A DNA stretch of 64,000 bases, taken from positions 62,001 to 126,000 of the forward strand of contig LNEP01000006.1 of NCBI GenBank assembly GCA_001464125.1, in the 5' to 3' direction. Made by a program: the position numbers and the translations under genes. The notes under the pieces are model-generated. The model did not search any database. It was not told the DNA's origin and saw only the letters and a program-made list of their open reading frames with translations. Position 1 is the stretch's first letter; every line of letters begins with the position of its first letter. Shown piece by piece: positions 23,336 through 31,953 of the stretch. This stretch comes from Betaproteobacteria bacterium Ga0077540. Its GTDB lineage: Bacteria; Pseudomonadota; Gammaproteobacteria; Burkholderiales; Methylophilaceae.

Positions 23336-23689
23336 ATGAACACCTCCGATACGCTTGCTGCATTTGCAGCCTACTTTGTGAAAGAGAGCCTGCGTGAACG
23401 GTTCCTTCATGAAGCATTGAAGAAGCCCGCAAAGCTTCAGGACCGTATTTGTCACAGCATCGGCGAGTTATTTCCCGAGCAGTACAAGAATGGTTCTGCT
23501 CGCTTTGAACCAGAAGCGCCTTGTCTTCTACTTGGCCGAAGATCAAAATTTGAAGAAACGATATGGCGCGAAGCATCAAAGCAAATCGGTTTCGGCGATG
23601 GTGTCCTAGTGATCGGCAGCACTGGTATGCAGTTCTATGCTGAGACAGAAGGGTCACCCGTGTCTGAGGTTTGGGCTGGTGCGCGCTAA
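23336..23689 (+). CDS. cassette A: hypothetical protein
   Basis: The cassette gene encodes 117 residues from ATG 23336, ten bases inside the cassette; a longer TTG-started frame would cross the recombination junction. I do not recognise the family. The protein is soluble, with a helical N-terminal half (ESLRERFLHEALKKP) and a C-terminal half containing RRSKFEETIWREA and a small hydrophobic strand (GDGVLVIGSTG). No signal peptide, membrane segment or catalytic motif is visible. Its stop codon overlaps the R'' box of its attC site, typical of compact cassettes. Confidence 0.7.
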   Translation: MNTSDTLAAFAAYFVKESLRERFLHEALKKPAKLQDRICHSIGELFPEQYKNGSARFEPEAPCLLLGRRSKFEETIWREASKQIGFGDGVLVIGSTGMQFYAETEGSPVSEVWAGAR

Positions 23690-23770
23690 CCCGGCGCTCA
23701 ACCTCGCTCCTTTCAGTCGCTGGACGCTGCGCGATAAAGCCGCGCAGCGCCGGTTAGCTCTACGTTAGGT
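23684..23770 (+). other. attC site of cassette A
   Basis: 87 bases. R'' CGCTAAC (23684-23690), 5-base spacer, L'' GCTCAACC, central hairpin GCTGCGCG...CGCGCAGC, L' GGTTAGC, 5-base spacer TCTAC, R' GTTAGGT (23764-23770). L'' has the extra unpaired C relative to L' that is diagnostic of folded attC. The recombination point is G^TT at 23764/23765. Confidence 0.92.
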
Positions 23771-23782
23771 ATTTGTTAGCTA

Positions 23783-24256
23783 ATGAAAGCTTTTAATATT
23801 TGTTTAGTGCTCTACTTTGTAATACTAAATGTTTTCGGTGTTTTATATTGTCTACACATTTACGAGAACGAAAAAGACTCTGCAAACTGGCCAAGTACAT
23901 TTGGCACAATAAAATCAACTCGAACTTATGAATCAAAAGGCAAATTTAATACATTGCATTGTTTAAAACTAAGTTATGAGTTTGAAATAATGCAGAAAAA
24001 ATTCAATTCATTCGGCACCGTAAAATGTCATGGCACTGAAAGTAAAATTCAAGTTTTAAGTTCATCATATAAAGCTGGTTCTAAAATCAAGGTATTCTAT
24101 AATCCTAATGACCCAAGCTGGGGTTGGCTATATCCGCCTGATAGAGGTAATGTTTTTTGGTATCTATTATTTTTTGCTAATATTTGTTCATTAGGGCTTT
24201 TTTTAATGGTTAAATTTTTGTTCAAATCTACAAAAAATGAAGGTGTCAAGCTTTGA
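23783..24256 (+). CDS. cassette B: DUF3592-type membrane protein
   Basis: A 157-residue protein with one hydrophobic helix at about 5-24 and a second near 127-147. Between them is a beta-rich domain with WPSTFGTI, LSYEFEI and GSKIKVFYNPNDPS. Helix, WP-containing start, Y.Y..F strand and V.YNP..P before the second helix are the DUF3592 pattern. These small envelope proteins have no agreed function. The gene is AT-rich compared with its neighbours, which suggests separate acquisition. ATG 23783 lies 18 bases into the cassette, without its own clear promoter. Confidence 0.75.
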   Translation: MKAFNICLVLYFVILNVFGVLYCLHIYENEKDSANWPSTFGTIKSTRTYESKGKFNTLHCLKLSYEFEIMQKKFNSFGTVKCHGTESKIQVLSSSYKAGSKIKVFYNPNDPSWGWLYPPDRGNVFWYLLFFANICSLGLFLMVKFLFKSTKNEGVKL

Positions 24257-24257
24257 A

Positions 24258-24315
24258 ACCTAACCCATCATTCAAGCGGGACGCCTAACGGCGCCCCTTA
24301 ATTCATACGTTAGGC
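24258..24315 (+). other. attC site of cassette B
   Basis: 58 bases, the classic 59-base-element size. R'' ACCTAAC (24258-24264), L'' TTCAAG(C)GGG, L' CCCCTTAA, 7-base spacer, R' GTTAGGC (24309-24315). The unpaired C in TTCAAG is present. R'' exactly complements the GTTAGGT at the start of cassette B. Confidence 0.92.
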
Positions 24316-24330
24316 GTCATAACTCCCACC

Positions 24331-24999
24331 ATGCAACCACGAATCGCTTTCGCAATACTCTTGGCACTCGGTGCAGTGATGCACCTTTTGGTTCTCATCA
24401 GTCCGCCACACAGGGTTGACTACTTGGGGGTCTATCTCCTCTGGCTCTTGCCCAGCATCGCGTTCGCATTGTTCGTTCGTGCAAAGTCATCTTCGCCTCG
24501 AGCGCTATCGGCGCGCGAACGCCAGCTGCGCCAAGCCCCTTCATCAGGGCTCTGGATGGAGGGTTTAGGCCTGTTTGTCGCGATTGCCGCAGTGGGGCTG
24601 GTGATCCACCTCTTTGGCCCCTACAGAGAGGTGTCCGGATGGAACCCCGACATCAAGCCCCCGAGTTCGAGGCAATGGAACCAGTACAGCGCCTTGAGCC
24701 TCATGTTCATCCTCTGCGCTGCAGGGTGTTGGGGTCTCCTTCGAGGCGCGCCTGGCGACACGAGCGCTCCCATCCCCGACGGCTCAACGATGGTGCGCGC
24801 GTTGGGCTGGTTGCGACGGTTGGCGGGTATCGCGATTGCTTGTTGGGGGGCGTGGCTGTTTGTTATGGGTATTCTGAACTGGGGGCAATCAGCCGATGGG
24901 TTTAACCGATTGCTGAATATCATGTTCGTGGTCGGCGGTCCGTTTTGGCTCTTCATAGGCCTAAAACTAGCACGGCGTCGCGGTCGCGGTGACGCCTAG
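24331..24999 (+). CDS. cassette C: hypothetical multi-spanning membrane protein
   Basis: A 222-residue protein with about six hydrophobic segments, near residues 5-25, 33-50, 77-97, 120-137, 160-180 and 193-212. They are separated by short polar, Arg-rich loops, so it is an inner-membrane protein. I recognise no family, transport motif or catalytic residue. The gene is markedly GC-rich compared with the rest of the window, a sign of transfer from a high-GC donor. Its TAG stop lies inside the R'' box of the third attC site. Confidence 0.7.
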   Translation: MQPRIAFAILLALGAVMHLLVLISPPHRVDYLGVYLLWLLPSIAFALFVRAKSSSPRALSARERQLRQAPSSGLWMEGLGLFVAIAAVGLVIHLFGPYREVSGWNPDIKPPSSRQWNQYSALSLMFILCAAGCWGLLRGAPGDTSAPIPDGSTMVRALGWLRRLAGIAIACWGAWLFVMGILNWGQSADGFNRLLNIMFVVGGPFWLFIGLKLARRRGRGDA

Positions 25000-25052
25000 A
25001 CACTCCCTCAAGCTGATCCACTTCGGCAGGCAGCTTAGCTCGAACGTTAACT
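24994..25052 (+). other. attC site of cassette C (right end of array)
   Basis: 59 bases. A degenerate R'' GCCTAGA (GCCTAAC expected from the cassette start GTTAGGC), L'' CTCAAGCTG with the extra C, L' CAGCTTAG, 7-base spacer, R' GTTAACT (25046-25052). The eroded R'' box may reduce recombination. The R' box lies eight bases from the thiO stop codon. Confidence 0.85.
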
Positions 25053-25059
25053 GCGTAAA

Positions 25060-26082
25060 CTAAGCAACTAACGATACTAGCTTTCTAGCACTTGCTGGCG
25101 CCATGGTGACTCCATAACGAAAATGGCCAGTATTCAAGAACAAGTTACTGATATGCGGGTGTTGCCCAATGGTGGGAATATTATGTGGCGTACCCGGTCT
25201 CAACCCACTCCAATGTTTAATCACCGGCGCATCTTTAAGTTGCGGCAATATAGCTTCAGCCTTGGCTTGCATTTCCACGCGCATATCTTCTGTCACACTG
25301 GTATCAAAACCCACATCTTCTAACGTGCTACCTGCCAGTAAATAGCCATCTTTACGCGGCACCATATAAAAGCCGTTGCGGTAAATCATATGGTTGGTGA
25401 TAGGTTTATCTAATTGATACAGCAGCATTTGACCACGCATGGGTTTAATTTCTAAGCTTAGCGCGGTTTGTTTGAGCAAATCAAAACTCCACGCACCAGA
25501 GGTGACAATAAAAATATCGGCCTCTAAAGTCTCGCCTGCCTTGGTTTGCCAGCGCTTGAGGGTGCCTTGCTCGCCAATTTCCGCTTCTGGCAATGGTAGC
25601 AGTTGGGTTTGTTCTTTAAGGGTGACACCACGTTTGATAAGCCATGCTTTGAGGGCTTGCAATAATCTGGGGTTGCGCACTTGCAGCACATCTGGCAACC
25701 ATAAATCTTGGCCTTGCAGACTGGCTTGCACATTGTTTGCAGCGCACCAAGCCAACGCGGCTTGCGCATCAAACGGCGGTTGAATCAACATGCCACTGCG
25801 CAAACATTCTGGATCTATGCCCGTTTCTTGATACAACTCGTCAGCCAGTGCTGGATAGAGCTTTGCGCCTTCCAAGGCTAATTGATTGACGGCCTCTTGA
25901 TAAAACCAAGGCAACAGCGGAAACACAATGCCGGCGCCCGCCCATGACGATTCGCCAGAGGTTTGGGTAGCGATGATATTGCGCTCCACCACCGTGACTT
26001 GCCAGCCTTGTTGCCGGAGCAGCATGGCGGTGGTACAACCCACAATACCACCCCCAACCACGACTGCATGACGACCTGACAA
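25060..26082 (-). CDS. thiO: glycine oxidase ThiO (DAO family), C-terminus shortened
   Basis: A FAD-dependent amine oxidase that converts glycine to iminoglycine for the thiazole half of thiamine. The protein is 340 residues. The start is TTG 26080-26082: no in-frame ATG exists before the FAD motif VVVGGGIVGCTTAMLL, and AGAGG lies eight bases upstream. The C-terminal region (WSGLRPGTP, IPTIGQ, GHFRYGVTMAPASA) is present, but the protein stops soon after it. Relatives usually run some 15-20 residues further. The stop is next to the last attC site, so the array probably replaced the original 3' end. It follows the antiporter gene by 12 bases. Confidence 0.85.
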   Translation of the reverse strand: MSGRHAVVVGGGIVGCTTAMLLRQQGWQVTVVERNIIATQTSGESSWAGAGIVFPLLPWFYQEAVNQLALEGAKLYPALADELYQETGIDPECLRSGMLIQPPFDAQAALAWCAANNVQASLQGQDLWLPDVLQVRNPRLLQALKAWLIKRGVTLKEQTQLLPLPEAEIGEQGTLKRWQTKAGETLEADIFIVTSGAWSFDLLKQTALSLEIKPMRGQMLLYQLDKPITNHMIYRNGFYMVPRKDGYLLAGSTLEDVGFDTSVTEDMRVEMQAKAEAILPQLKDAPVIKHWSGLRPGTPHNIPTIGQHPHISNLFLNTGHFRYGVTMAPASARKLVSLVA

Positions 26083-26094
26083 ATGCGCGCCCTC

Positions 26095-28071
26095 TTACTT
26101 GCCGGAGACCAAAAATACTTCAGCGGCCACTAAGCTTTCATTGGTGCCTAAAAGCACTAACACATCGCCATCTGCCAATTGAATGTCTGGTCGCGGGGCG
26201 ATGGGTTCCAACATATTCGGGCGACGCAGCTTTTTGAGCTCCACCTTAAATTTTTCAAAGGGGATGGCAGCTAGGTGCATACCATGCACAAATGAGTTGG
26301 CGTTGATTTCAATGGAGTGCAAACGCTGCTGGCGTGATACTGAGGTTTCGACGTCGGCATCCGATATCCCGCGGAAAAAGCCCTTGAACATTTTGTAGCG
26401 TTCTTCTCTAAACAAACGTATGCGCTTAACTACACGATTAAGTGGCACACCCAACAACACCAGCGCATGTGAAGCCAACATCAAACTGCCTTCTAGCACT
26501 TCTGGCACTACTTCGGTTGCGCCGGCTTCTCTAAACGCGTCCATATCTTTATCGTCGTAAGTACGCACGATGACTGGCAAGTTTGGGTAACGCTCTTGTA
26601 CCACGTGCAATACTTTCATGGAAGAGCGCGTATCGGAATAGCTCACAATTAAGGCTTTAGCACGCTCTGCGCCAGCGGCCTCAAGCACCAAACGGCGCCC
26701 TGCATCGCCATACATCACATGCTCACCCGCTACGGCTGCTTCATTCACACGTGCGGAGTCGTTATCTAAAGCAATAAAAGGGATATTTTCTTCTTTCAAA
26801 AAGCGCCCCAAGTACTGACCACTTCGACCATAACCACAAATAATCACATGTCCAGAAAGCTCTTTGCCCACTTGGCCGATGGTTTCCACCACTTGGCTGC
26901 TGTTGCGGGTATAGCTTTTCACCAAGGCACGTGCAATTTTGCCGTTATTTTGAATTAAGAATGGCGCAATGATCATGGAGAGGAGTGATACCCCTAACAC
27001 CAATTGCAACACGTCACCTTGAATGAGGTTGTTTTTTAAACCCAAGGCTAAGATGACAAACCCAAACTCACCCGCTTGCGCAAGGATGATACCTGTACGT
27101 ATGCCCACGCCAGTTTCAAAACCAAAATAGCGCGTGAGTGCAGCAATAAGGCCCGCTTTAAACAGCACAAAGGCTGTTAATAACAGTAGCGTTAGGCCCA
27201 AATGATCAAACAATTGACCCACGTTGAGCAACATACCAATGCTGATAAAAAACAGACCGAGCAAAATATCTCGGAATGGCGCGATATCGGATTCCACTTG
27301 ATAACGGTAGCGCGTTTCAGAAATCAACATGCCTGCCACAAAGGCGCCCAGCGCATACGATAAGCCGGCAATGCTGGTCGCATACGCCATGAGCAAGGTC
27401 ACCATGAGCACATTCATCACAAACAGCTCTCTTGAGCGTTGTTTGGCGACCAAATCAAACCAATGGTTAAGCAGGTTTTTGCCAAATTTGAACAGAATAA
27501 ACAATAGCACTGCCGATTTGAGTAAAGACAGTGAAAGGACGGCTAGCCAATCTTCGCTATGCGAACCCAAAGTAGGGATGAGCACCAAAATTGGAATCAC
27601 AGCCAAATCTTGAAACAGTAAAATACCGATACTTAAACGACCGTGTCTAGAGTTTAAATCCACGCGTTCCATCAGAATTTTGGAGACAATTGCGGTAGAC
27701 GACATGGTCAGTGCTGCCCCAATGACGAACGCCGTGGCAAAGTTTAACCCCAATGCCCAACCCGCCATTAAAGCAACAAACATGCTGATAAGTACTTGCG
27801 AACCACCTAGGCCAAATAAGGTTTTACGCATACCGTAAAGCTTGGGCAGGCTAAATTCTAAGCCGATGCTAAACATTAAAAACACAATGCCAAACTCGGC
27901 AAAGTGACGGCTGGATTCTGTGTTTTGCACTAACCCAAATGCTGATGGGCCAAGCATAACGCCCACAAAAAAGTAAGCAAGCATCGCTGGCAATCTCAAA
28001 ACGCGAAATATTCCCACGGCAAACACTGAGCCGATAAGCAATAACAATACGGTGTTGAGTGAGTTAAACAT
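26095..28071 (-). CDS. KefB/KefC-type monovalent cation:proton antiporter (CPA2)
   Basis: This 658-residue inner-membrane transporter exchanges K+ or Na+ for protons. About 12 hydrophobic segments fill residues 1-385. A linker leads to a TrkA-N nucleotide-binding domain (HVIICGYGRSGQYLGRFL, near 408-425). A TrkA-C domain with RPDIQLADGDVLVLLG closes the protein. The architecture matches KefB/KefC and their ungated relatives; glutathione gating cannot be judged by eye. AGAGGATC precedes the ATG. It is first of a two-gene unit with thiO and divergent from kdsD across about 200 AT-rich bases. Confidence 0.88.
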   Translation of the reverse strand: MFNSLNTVLLLLIGSVFAVGIFRVLRLPAMLAYFFVGVMLGPSAFGLVQNTESSRHFAEFGIVFLMFSIGLEFSLPKLYGMRKTLFGLGGSQVLISMFVALMAGWALGLNFATAFVIGAALTMSSTAIVSKILMERVDLNSRHGRLSIGILLFQDLAVIPILVLIPTLGSHSEDWLAVLSLSLLKSAVLLFILFKFGKNLLNHWFDLVAKQRSRELFVMNVLMVTLLMAYATSIAGLSYALGAFVAGMLISETRYRYQVESDIAPFRDILLGLFFISIGMLLNVGQLFDHLGLTLLLLTAFVLFKAGLIAALTRYFGFETGVGIRTGIILAQAGEFGFVILALGLKNNLIQGDVLQLVLGVSLLSMIIAPFLIQNNGKIARALVKSYTRNSSQVVETIGQVGKELSGHVIICGYGRSGQYLGRFLKEENIPFIALDNDSARVNEAAVAGEHVMYGDAGRRLVLEAAGAERAKALIVSYSDTRSSMKVLHVVQERYPNLPVIVRTYDDKDMDAFREAGATEVVPEVLEGSLMLASHALVLLGVPLNRVVKRIRLFREERYKMFKGFFRGISDADVETSVSRQQRLHSIEINANSFVHGMHLAAIPFEKFKVELKKLRRPNMLEPIAPRPDIQLADGDVLVLLGTNESLVAAEVFLVSGK

Positions 28072-28279
28072 TGATCCTCTGATTTTTGATGTTACATGTT
28101 CTTATTTATTATTTTGCTGCATTTTTACAACTTAAATCACGCAAACAAGACAGCACTTATTCAAAATACGGCTTGAATAAAATGCTGCTAGGCAAAAAAT
28201 GTGCCTACTTTTAAAATTTTACCCTGATTCTACGTTTTTTACTTTATTCAGTGCAGATTACCTTGTTATACTAACTTCT

Positions 28280-29287
28280 ATGTCAACATCCAATCTACTT
28301 ACTCAGCCAGCTTCGGCGGAGAAGCAATCATCGCTAGCATTGGCTAAGCAGGTGCTTCTGCTTGAAGCCAATGAAATTCAAATGCTTGCCGGGCGACTGG
28401 ACGCAAATTTCGAGCGTGCTGTTCGTCTCATTCTACAATGCCATGGTCGCATTGTGGTGAGCGGCATGGGAAAATCCGGCCACATCGGTCGAAAAATCGC
28501 AGCCACACTTGCCAGCACGGGAACACCAGCATTTTTTATGCATCCAGCAGAAGCCAGCCATGGCGATTTGGGCATGATCACTGGTGAAGATGTGGTCATA
28601 GCTTTATCCAATTCTGGTGAGAGCGAAGAAATCTTGACCATTCTCCCCACCATCAAACGCTTAGGTGCAAAAATTATTAGCATTACCGGCACAGAGACTT
28701 CTACGCTGGCCAAAGAATCACACGTGCATTTAAGTGCCAAAGTATCGCAAGAAGCTTGTCCATTAGGATTATCCCCCACTGCCAGCACCACCGCCGCTTT
28801 GGCGTTGGGAGATGCACTTGCCTTGTGTGTATTAGATTTGCGTGAATTTACTGCTGAAGATTTTGCGCGCTCTCACCCTGGCGGCAACTTGGGCAGAAAA
28901 CTGCTTACCCGCGTGAAAGATGTGATGCGCATGGGAGATGCGATCCCTTGTGTGAAAGATGATGCAATTTTGACCGATGCCTTATTAGAAATGACCAAAA
29001 AAGGCATGGGGTTTACTGCCGTAGTGAACGCGCAAAATCAACCTGTGGGTATTTTTACCGATGGTGATTTGCGGCGTGCTTTCTTTAACAATGTTTCGCC
29101 TAGTGAGACGACCATTGCACAAGTGATGCATCCGACCCCCAAAACAATTTATTTTGATCAAATGGCAGTAGAAGCTGTAGAGGTCATGGAAAAGAATAAA
29201 ATTAACGCGCTGATGGTAGTCAATCACGCGCAAGAACTGATCGGCGCATTTAATATGCACGATTTACTCAAAGCAAAGGTTGTGTAA
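28280..29287 (+). CDS. kdsD: D-arabinose 5-phosphate isomerase
   Basis: Converts ribulose 5-phosphate to arabinose 5-phosphate, the first step of KDO synthesis. I chose ATG 28280 (MSTSNLLTQ, 335 residues); the frame opens at 28199 but that extension is hydrophobic and atypical. An SIS sugar-isomerase domain covers residues about 35-185 (SGMGKSGHIGRKIAATLASTG, LSNSGESEE, SHPGGNLGRKLL). Two CBS domains cover 205-335. It overlaps kdsC by one base (TAATG). The upstream gap 28072-28279 is AT-rich and contains a possible TATACT -10 box near 28267. Confidence 0.93.
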   Translation: MSTSNLLTQPASAEKQSSLALAKQVLLLEANEIQMLAGRLDANFERAVRLILQCHGRIVVSGMGKSGHIGRKIAATLASTGTPAFFMHPAEASHGDLGMITGEDVVIALSNSGESEEILTILPTIKRLGAKIISITGTETSTLAKESHVHLSAKVSQEACPLGLSPTASTTAALALGDALALCVLDLREFTAEDFARSHPGGNLGRKLLTRVKDVMRMGDAIPCVKDDAILTDALLEMTKKGMGFTAVVNAQNQPVGIFTDGDLRRAFFNNVSPSETTIAQVMHPTPKTIYFDQMAVEAVEVMEKNKINALMVVNHAQELIGAFNMHDLLKAKVV

Positions 29288-29817
29288 TGAATCAAGACGT
29301 ACTGCAGCGCGCAAAAAACATCAAGCTGGTGATTTTTGATGTGGATGGAGTGATGACAGACGGTGGCCTGACCATTGGTGATGATGGTCAGGAATATAAA
29401 ACATTTAATACGCAAGACGGCTTGGGGATGAAGCTACTCAAAAATAGCGGCGTACAAATGGCGATTATCACTGGGCGCACTTCCAAAGTGGTGACGCAAC
29501 GTGCTGAGAGCACAGGTGTTGCACATTTCTACCAAGGCGTAGATGACAAACTGGTTGCGTTTAACGATTTGATTGCCAAACTCAATTTAACACCAGAGCA
29601 AACTGCATTTATGGGTGACGACGTAGTGGATATGCCGCCGATGTTGCGTTGCGGCTTGAGCATTACCGTACCCGCCGCTCCTAAATCTGTACAGGCGCGC
29701 GCACATTACATTACCAGCAAAGAAGGCGGCCGTGGTGCAGTGCGTGAGGTATGTGAGCTGATTATGCAGGCGCAAAATACACTAGAAGCGCAAATGGCGC
29801 CTTTTTTTGAATGTTAA
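29287..29817 (+). CDS. kdsC: KDO-8-phosphate phosphatase
   Basis: A HAD-superfamily phosphatase that releases free KDO. The 176-residue protein has the nucleophile motif FDVDGVMTDG near residues 17-26, motif II ITGRTS near 61-66, a conserved lysine region and the acidic motif GDDVVDM near 110-116. As in other KdsC proteins there is no cap domain. ATG overlaps the kdsD stop, so the genes are coupled and catalyse consecutive parts of the same pathway. Confidence 0.95.
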   Translation: MNQDVLQRAKNIKLVIFDVDGVMTDGGLTIGDDGQEYKTFNTQDGLGMKLLKNSGVQMAIITGRTSKVVTQRAESTGVAHFYQGVDDKLVAFNDLIAKLNLTPEQTAFMGDDVVDMPPMLRCGLSITVPAAPKSVQARAHYITSKEGGRGAVREVCELIMQAQNTLEAQMAPFFEC

Positions 29818-29829
29818 AGCCAGCCATTT

Positions 29830-30543
29830 ATGTACAACCGCCACGCCATCATGTTTCCACTGACGCTACTCTTTATGATGGCGCTGATTACATTTTGGAT
29901 TAACCAGACCGTGCAAGAGCAAGGCCCAAGAATTGATGGCAGTAATCGTCACGATCCAGATTATCGTCTGCATAATTTCGTGACCACACAATCAGACGTC
30001 AATGGAAAGTTGAAATATGTATTGGCGGCAACAGAAATGTCGCACTTTCCGGATGATGACACCACAGTGCTGCAGCGCCCTAAATTTACGCAATATGCTG
30101 TAGAAAAACCTTACACGCAAATTCAGGGTTTACGTGGCTACATATCCAGCGATGGCGAAACGGTAGAGTTTGTGGATAACGTAAAAGTGGTACGCCAAGC
30201 AACCGCAGAAAAAGGCGAGATGCAACTGCTGACCGAAAAGTTGACGATTGAACCCAATAAGGATTTAGCAACTACGCAGAGTCCGGTCACCATTACGCAA
30301 GCACCTAAAACCAAAGTGACTGCGGTTGGTATGGTGTTTGATAAAAAAAATCAAACCATGACGCTGCTGAACAAAGTCCGTGTACATTATGAGCGTCCTG
30401 CCCCCAAAAATGTACCTGTTGTTAAAGCCGCAGCTGCGAAACCTGTTGCCAGCAAACCAACAGTTAAATCTAGTAACCGCAAGACAAACACCACAACAAA
30501 TAAAAAACGTGTGGAAACCAAGAGCACCACAAGGAAACCGTAG
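29830..30543 (+). CDS. lptC: LPS export protein LptC with long basic tail
   Basis: A bitopic protein that links LptBFG to LptA in LPS transport. One N-terminal membrane helix (about residues 8-25) is followed by the LptC beta-jellyroll with DYRLHNFVTTQSDVNG and RGYISSDGETVEFVDNVKVVRQ. The core ends near residue 190. After it comes about 45 residues rich in Lys, Thr, Pro and Ala (KPVASKPTVKSSNRK), which most LptC proteins lack. It lies 12 bases after kdsC and nine before lptA. The family is clear; the role of the tail is not. Confidence 0.88.
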   Translation: MYNRHAIMFPLTLLFMMALITFWINQTVQEQGPRIDGSNRHDPDYRLHNFVTTQSDVNGKLKYVLAATEMSHFPDDDTTVLQRPKFTQYAVEKPYTQIQGLRGYISSDGETVEFVDNVKVVRQATAEKGEMQLLTEKLTIEPNKDLATTQSPVTITQAPKTKVTAVGMVFDKKNQTMTLLNKVRVHYERPAPKNVPVVKAAAAKPVASKPTVKSSNRKTNTTTNKKRVETKSTTRKP

Positions 30544-30552
30544 GGAGATTGA

Positions 30553-31185
30553 ATGTTTAAGCGTATGTATATCAATGCTTGTGTGCTTTGCATGTTGATG
30601 TGGCTGCCGATACAGGCTTGGGCCGAAGCTGCGGACCGTGACAAGCCGATTGAGCTGGAAGCGGACACTGTGACAGTCAATGACGCCAAAAAAACCAGCA
30701 CTTACATGGGTAATGTGATTCTTACCCAAGGTACTTTGGTCATTCACGCAGATAAACTGGTAGTACGTGAAGATAAAGATGGCTTCCAGCACAGCACCTC
30801 AACTGGCAACCCCACTACCTTCAAGCAAAAGCGTGAAGGCAAAGATGAGTACATGGAAGGCAGCGCGCAACGCATTGAGTATGACGGGCGCATGGACAAA
30901 GTGCAGCTATACACCAAAGCTTGGGTAAAGCGAGGTGAAGATATCGTGCATGGTGACTTTATTAGTTATGACGCCAATGCCGAATATGCCGAGGTGATTG
31001 GTGGTGTCAAATCCAACACTGAGGGCGGCAATACCGGTCGTGTAAAAGCGATTATTCAGCCTAAAAATAAACAGCCTGCGGCGCCTGCTCCAGCTAAAAA
31101 TAGCGAGAATGGAGCGTCTGGCGGCTCCTTAAGATTCAACAGAACGTTGCAAGCAAGTCCGCAACCAAAAGAAGAAAACCAATGA
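30553..31185 (+). CDS. lptA: LPS transport periplasmic protein LptA
   Basis: The periplasmic bridge protein of the Lpt system. The 210-residue precursor has a signal peptide ending near AWAEAAD. The OstA/LptA fold shows DKPIELEADTVTVNDAKKTSTYMGNV followed by repeats such as GTLVIHADKLVVRED and QRIEYDGRMDKVQLY. The tail after about residue 165 is low-complexity (QPAAPAPAKN). It lies in the kdsDC-lptCAB order found throughout proteobacteria, upstream of lptB. Confidence 0.93.
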   Translation: MFKRMYINACVLCMLMWLPIQAWAEAADRDKPIELEADTVTVNDAKKTSTYMGNVILTQGTLVIHADKLVVREDKDGFQHSTSTGNPTTFKQKREGKDEYMEGSAQRIEYDGRMDKVQLYTKAWVKRGEDIVHGDFISYDANAEYAEVIGGVKSNTEGGNTGRVKAIIQPKNKQPAAPAPAKNSENGASGGSLRFNRTLQASPQPKEENQ

Positions 31186-31216
31186 CTGTTAACGTGAAGC
31201 AAGCAATTTAAAGCCT

Positions 31217-31939
31217 ATGAGCGAACTTATCGTCGAAAATTTACGGAAATCGTATAAAACACGTACCGTAGTACAAGACATTTCTCTAAAAATTCATAGC
31301 GGAGAAATAGTGGGCTTGTTGGGCCCCAATGGCGCAGGTAAAACTACCAGCTTTTATATGATGGTGGGCTTAGTGCCATTAGACGCTGGCCGTATTTTGT
31401 TGAATGGTAAAGATTTGAGCCGCTTGCCTATCCACAGCCGTGCGCGCATGGGCTTGTCATACTTGCCACAAGAGCCTTCCATTTTTAGAAAAATGACCGT
31501 GACTGAAAACATCATGGCGGTGCTGGAACTGCAGGGCTTAACAGAAGAAGAACAAGAAGCACAACTAGAATCGTTGTTGCAAGAACTGCACATTGTGCAT
31601 ATCCGCAACAGTATGGCAGTGAGTTTATCTGGCGGGGAACGCAGACGTGTGGAAATTGCACGTTGTTTAGCCACCAATCCAAGCTTTATTTTGCTGGATG
31701 AACCTTTCGCCGGCATTGACCCAATTGCCGTGTTGGATATTCAAAAGATTATCCGATTTTTAAGCAGCAAAAATATTGGCATTCTCATCACAGACCATAA
31801 TGTGCGTGAGACCCTAGGCATTTGCGACCGTGCTTATATTGTGAACGACGGTACAGTATTTGCCTCTGGCAGCCCTGATGAAATTGTAAAAGATGAAGCC
31901 GTACGCGAAGTGTATTTAGGCCGGGACTTTAGACTTTAA
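31217..31939 (+). CDS. lptB: LPS export ABC transporter ATPase LptB
   Basis: The cytoplasmic ATPase that powers LPS extraction with LptF and LptG, which are not in this window. The 240-residue protein has Walker [10 protein letters not shown] at 36-44, Q-loop [14 protein letters not shown], signature LSGGERRR near 138-145, Walker [14 protein letters not shown] and H-loop [10 protein letters not shown]. The [11 protein letters not shown] stretch is specific to LptB. It is followed after 14 bases by rpoN, the usual order. Confidence 0.97.
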   Translation: MSELIVENLRKSYKTRTVVQDISLKIHSGEIVGLLGPNGAGKTTSFYMMVGLVPLDAGRILLNGKDLSRLPIHSRARMGLSYLPQEPSIFRKMTVTENIMAVLELQGLTEEEQEAQLESLLQELHIVHIRNSMAVSLSGGERRRVEIARCLATNPSFILLDEPFAGIDPIAVLDIQKIIRFLSSKNIGILITDHNVRETLGICDRAYIVNDGTVFASGSPDEIVKDEAVREVYLGRDFRL

Positions 31940-31953
31940 CCACTTTGAATGCT

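Larger units (their letters stand above)
23327..25046 (+). mobile_element. integron gene cassette array without integrase (CALIN), three cassettes
   Basis: Three promoterless ORFs in the same direction are each followed by an attC site. Cassette A spans 23327-23764, B 23765-24309 and C 24310-25046. For A and B the R'' box downstream of the ORF is the exact reverse complement of the R' box at the start of the same cassette (CGCTAAC/GTTAGCG and ACCTAAC/GTTAGGT). Each ATG lies within about 10-21 bases of the cassette start. The three attC sites differ in length and sequence, and base composition jumps from AT-rich (B) to GC-rich (C), so the cassettes have separate origins. No intI gene lies in the window. 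Confidence 0.9.
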
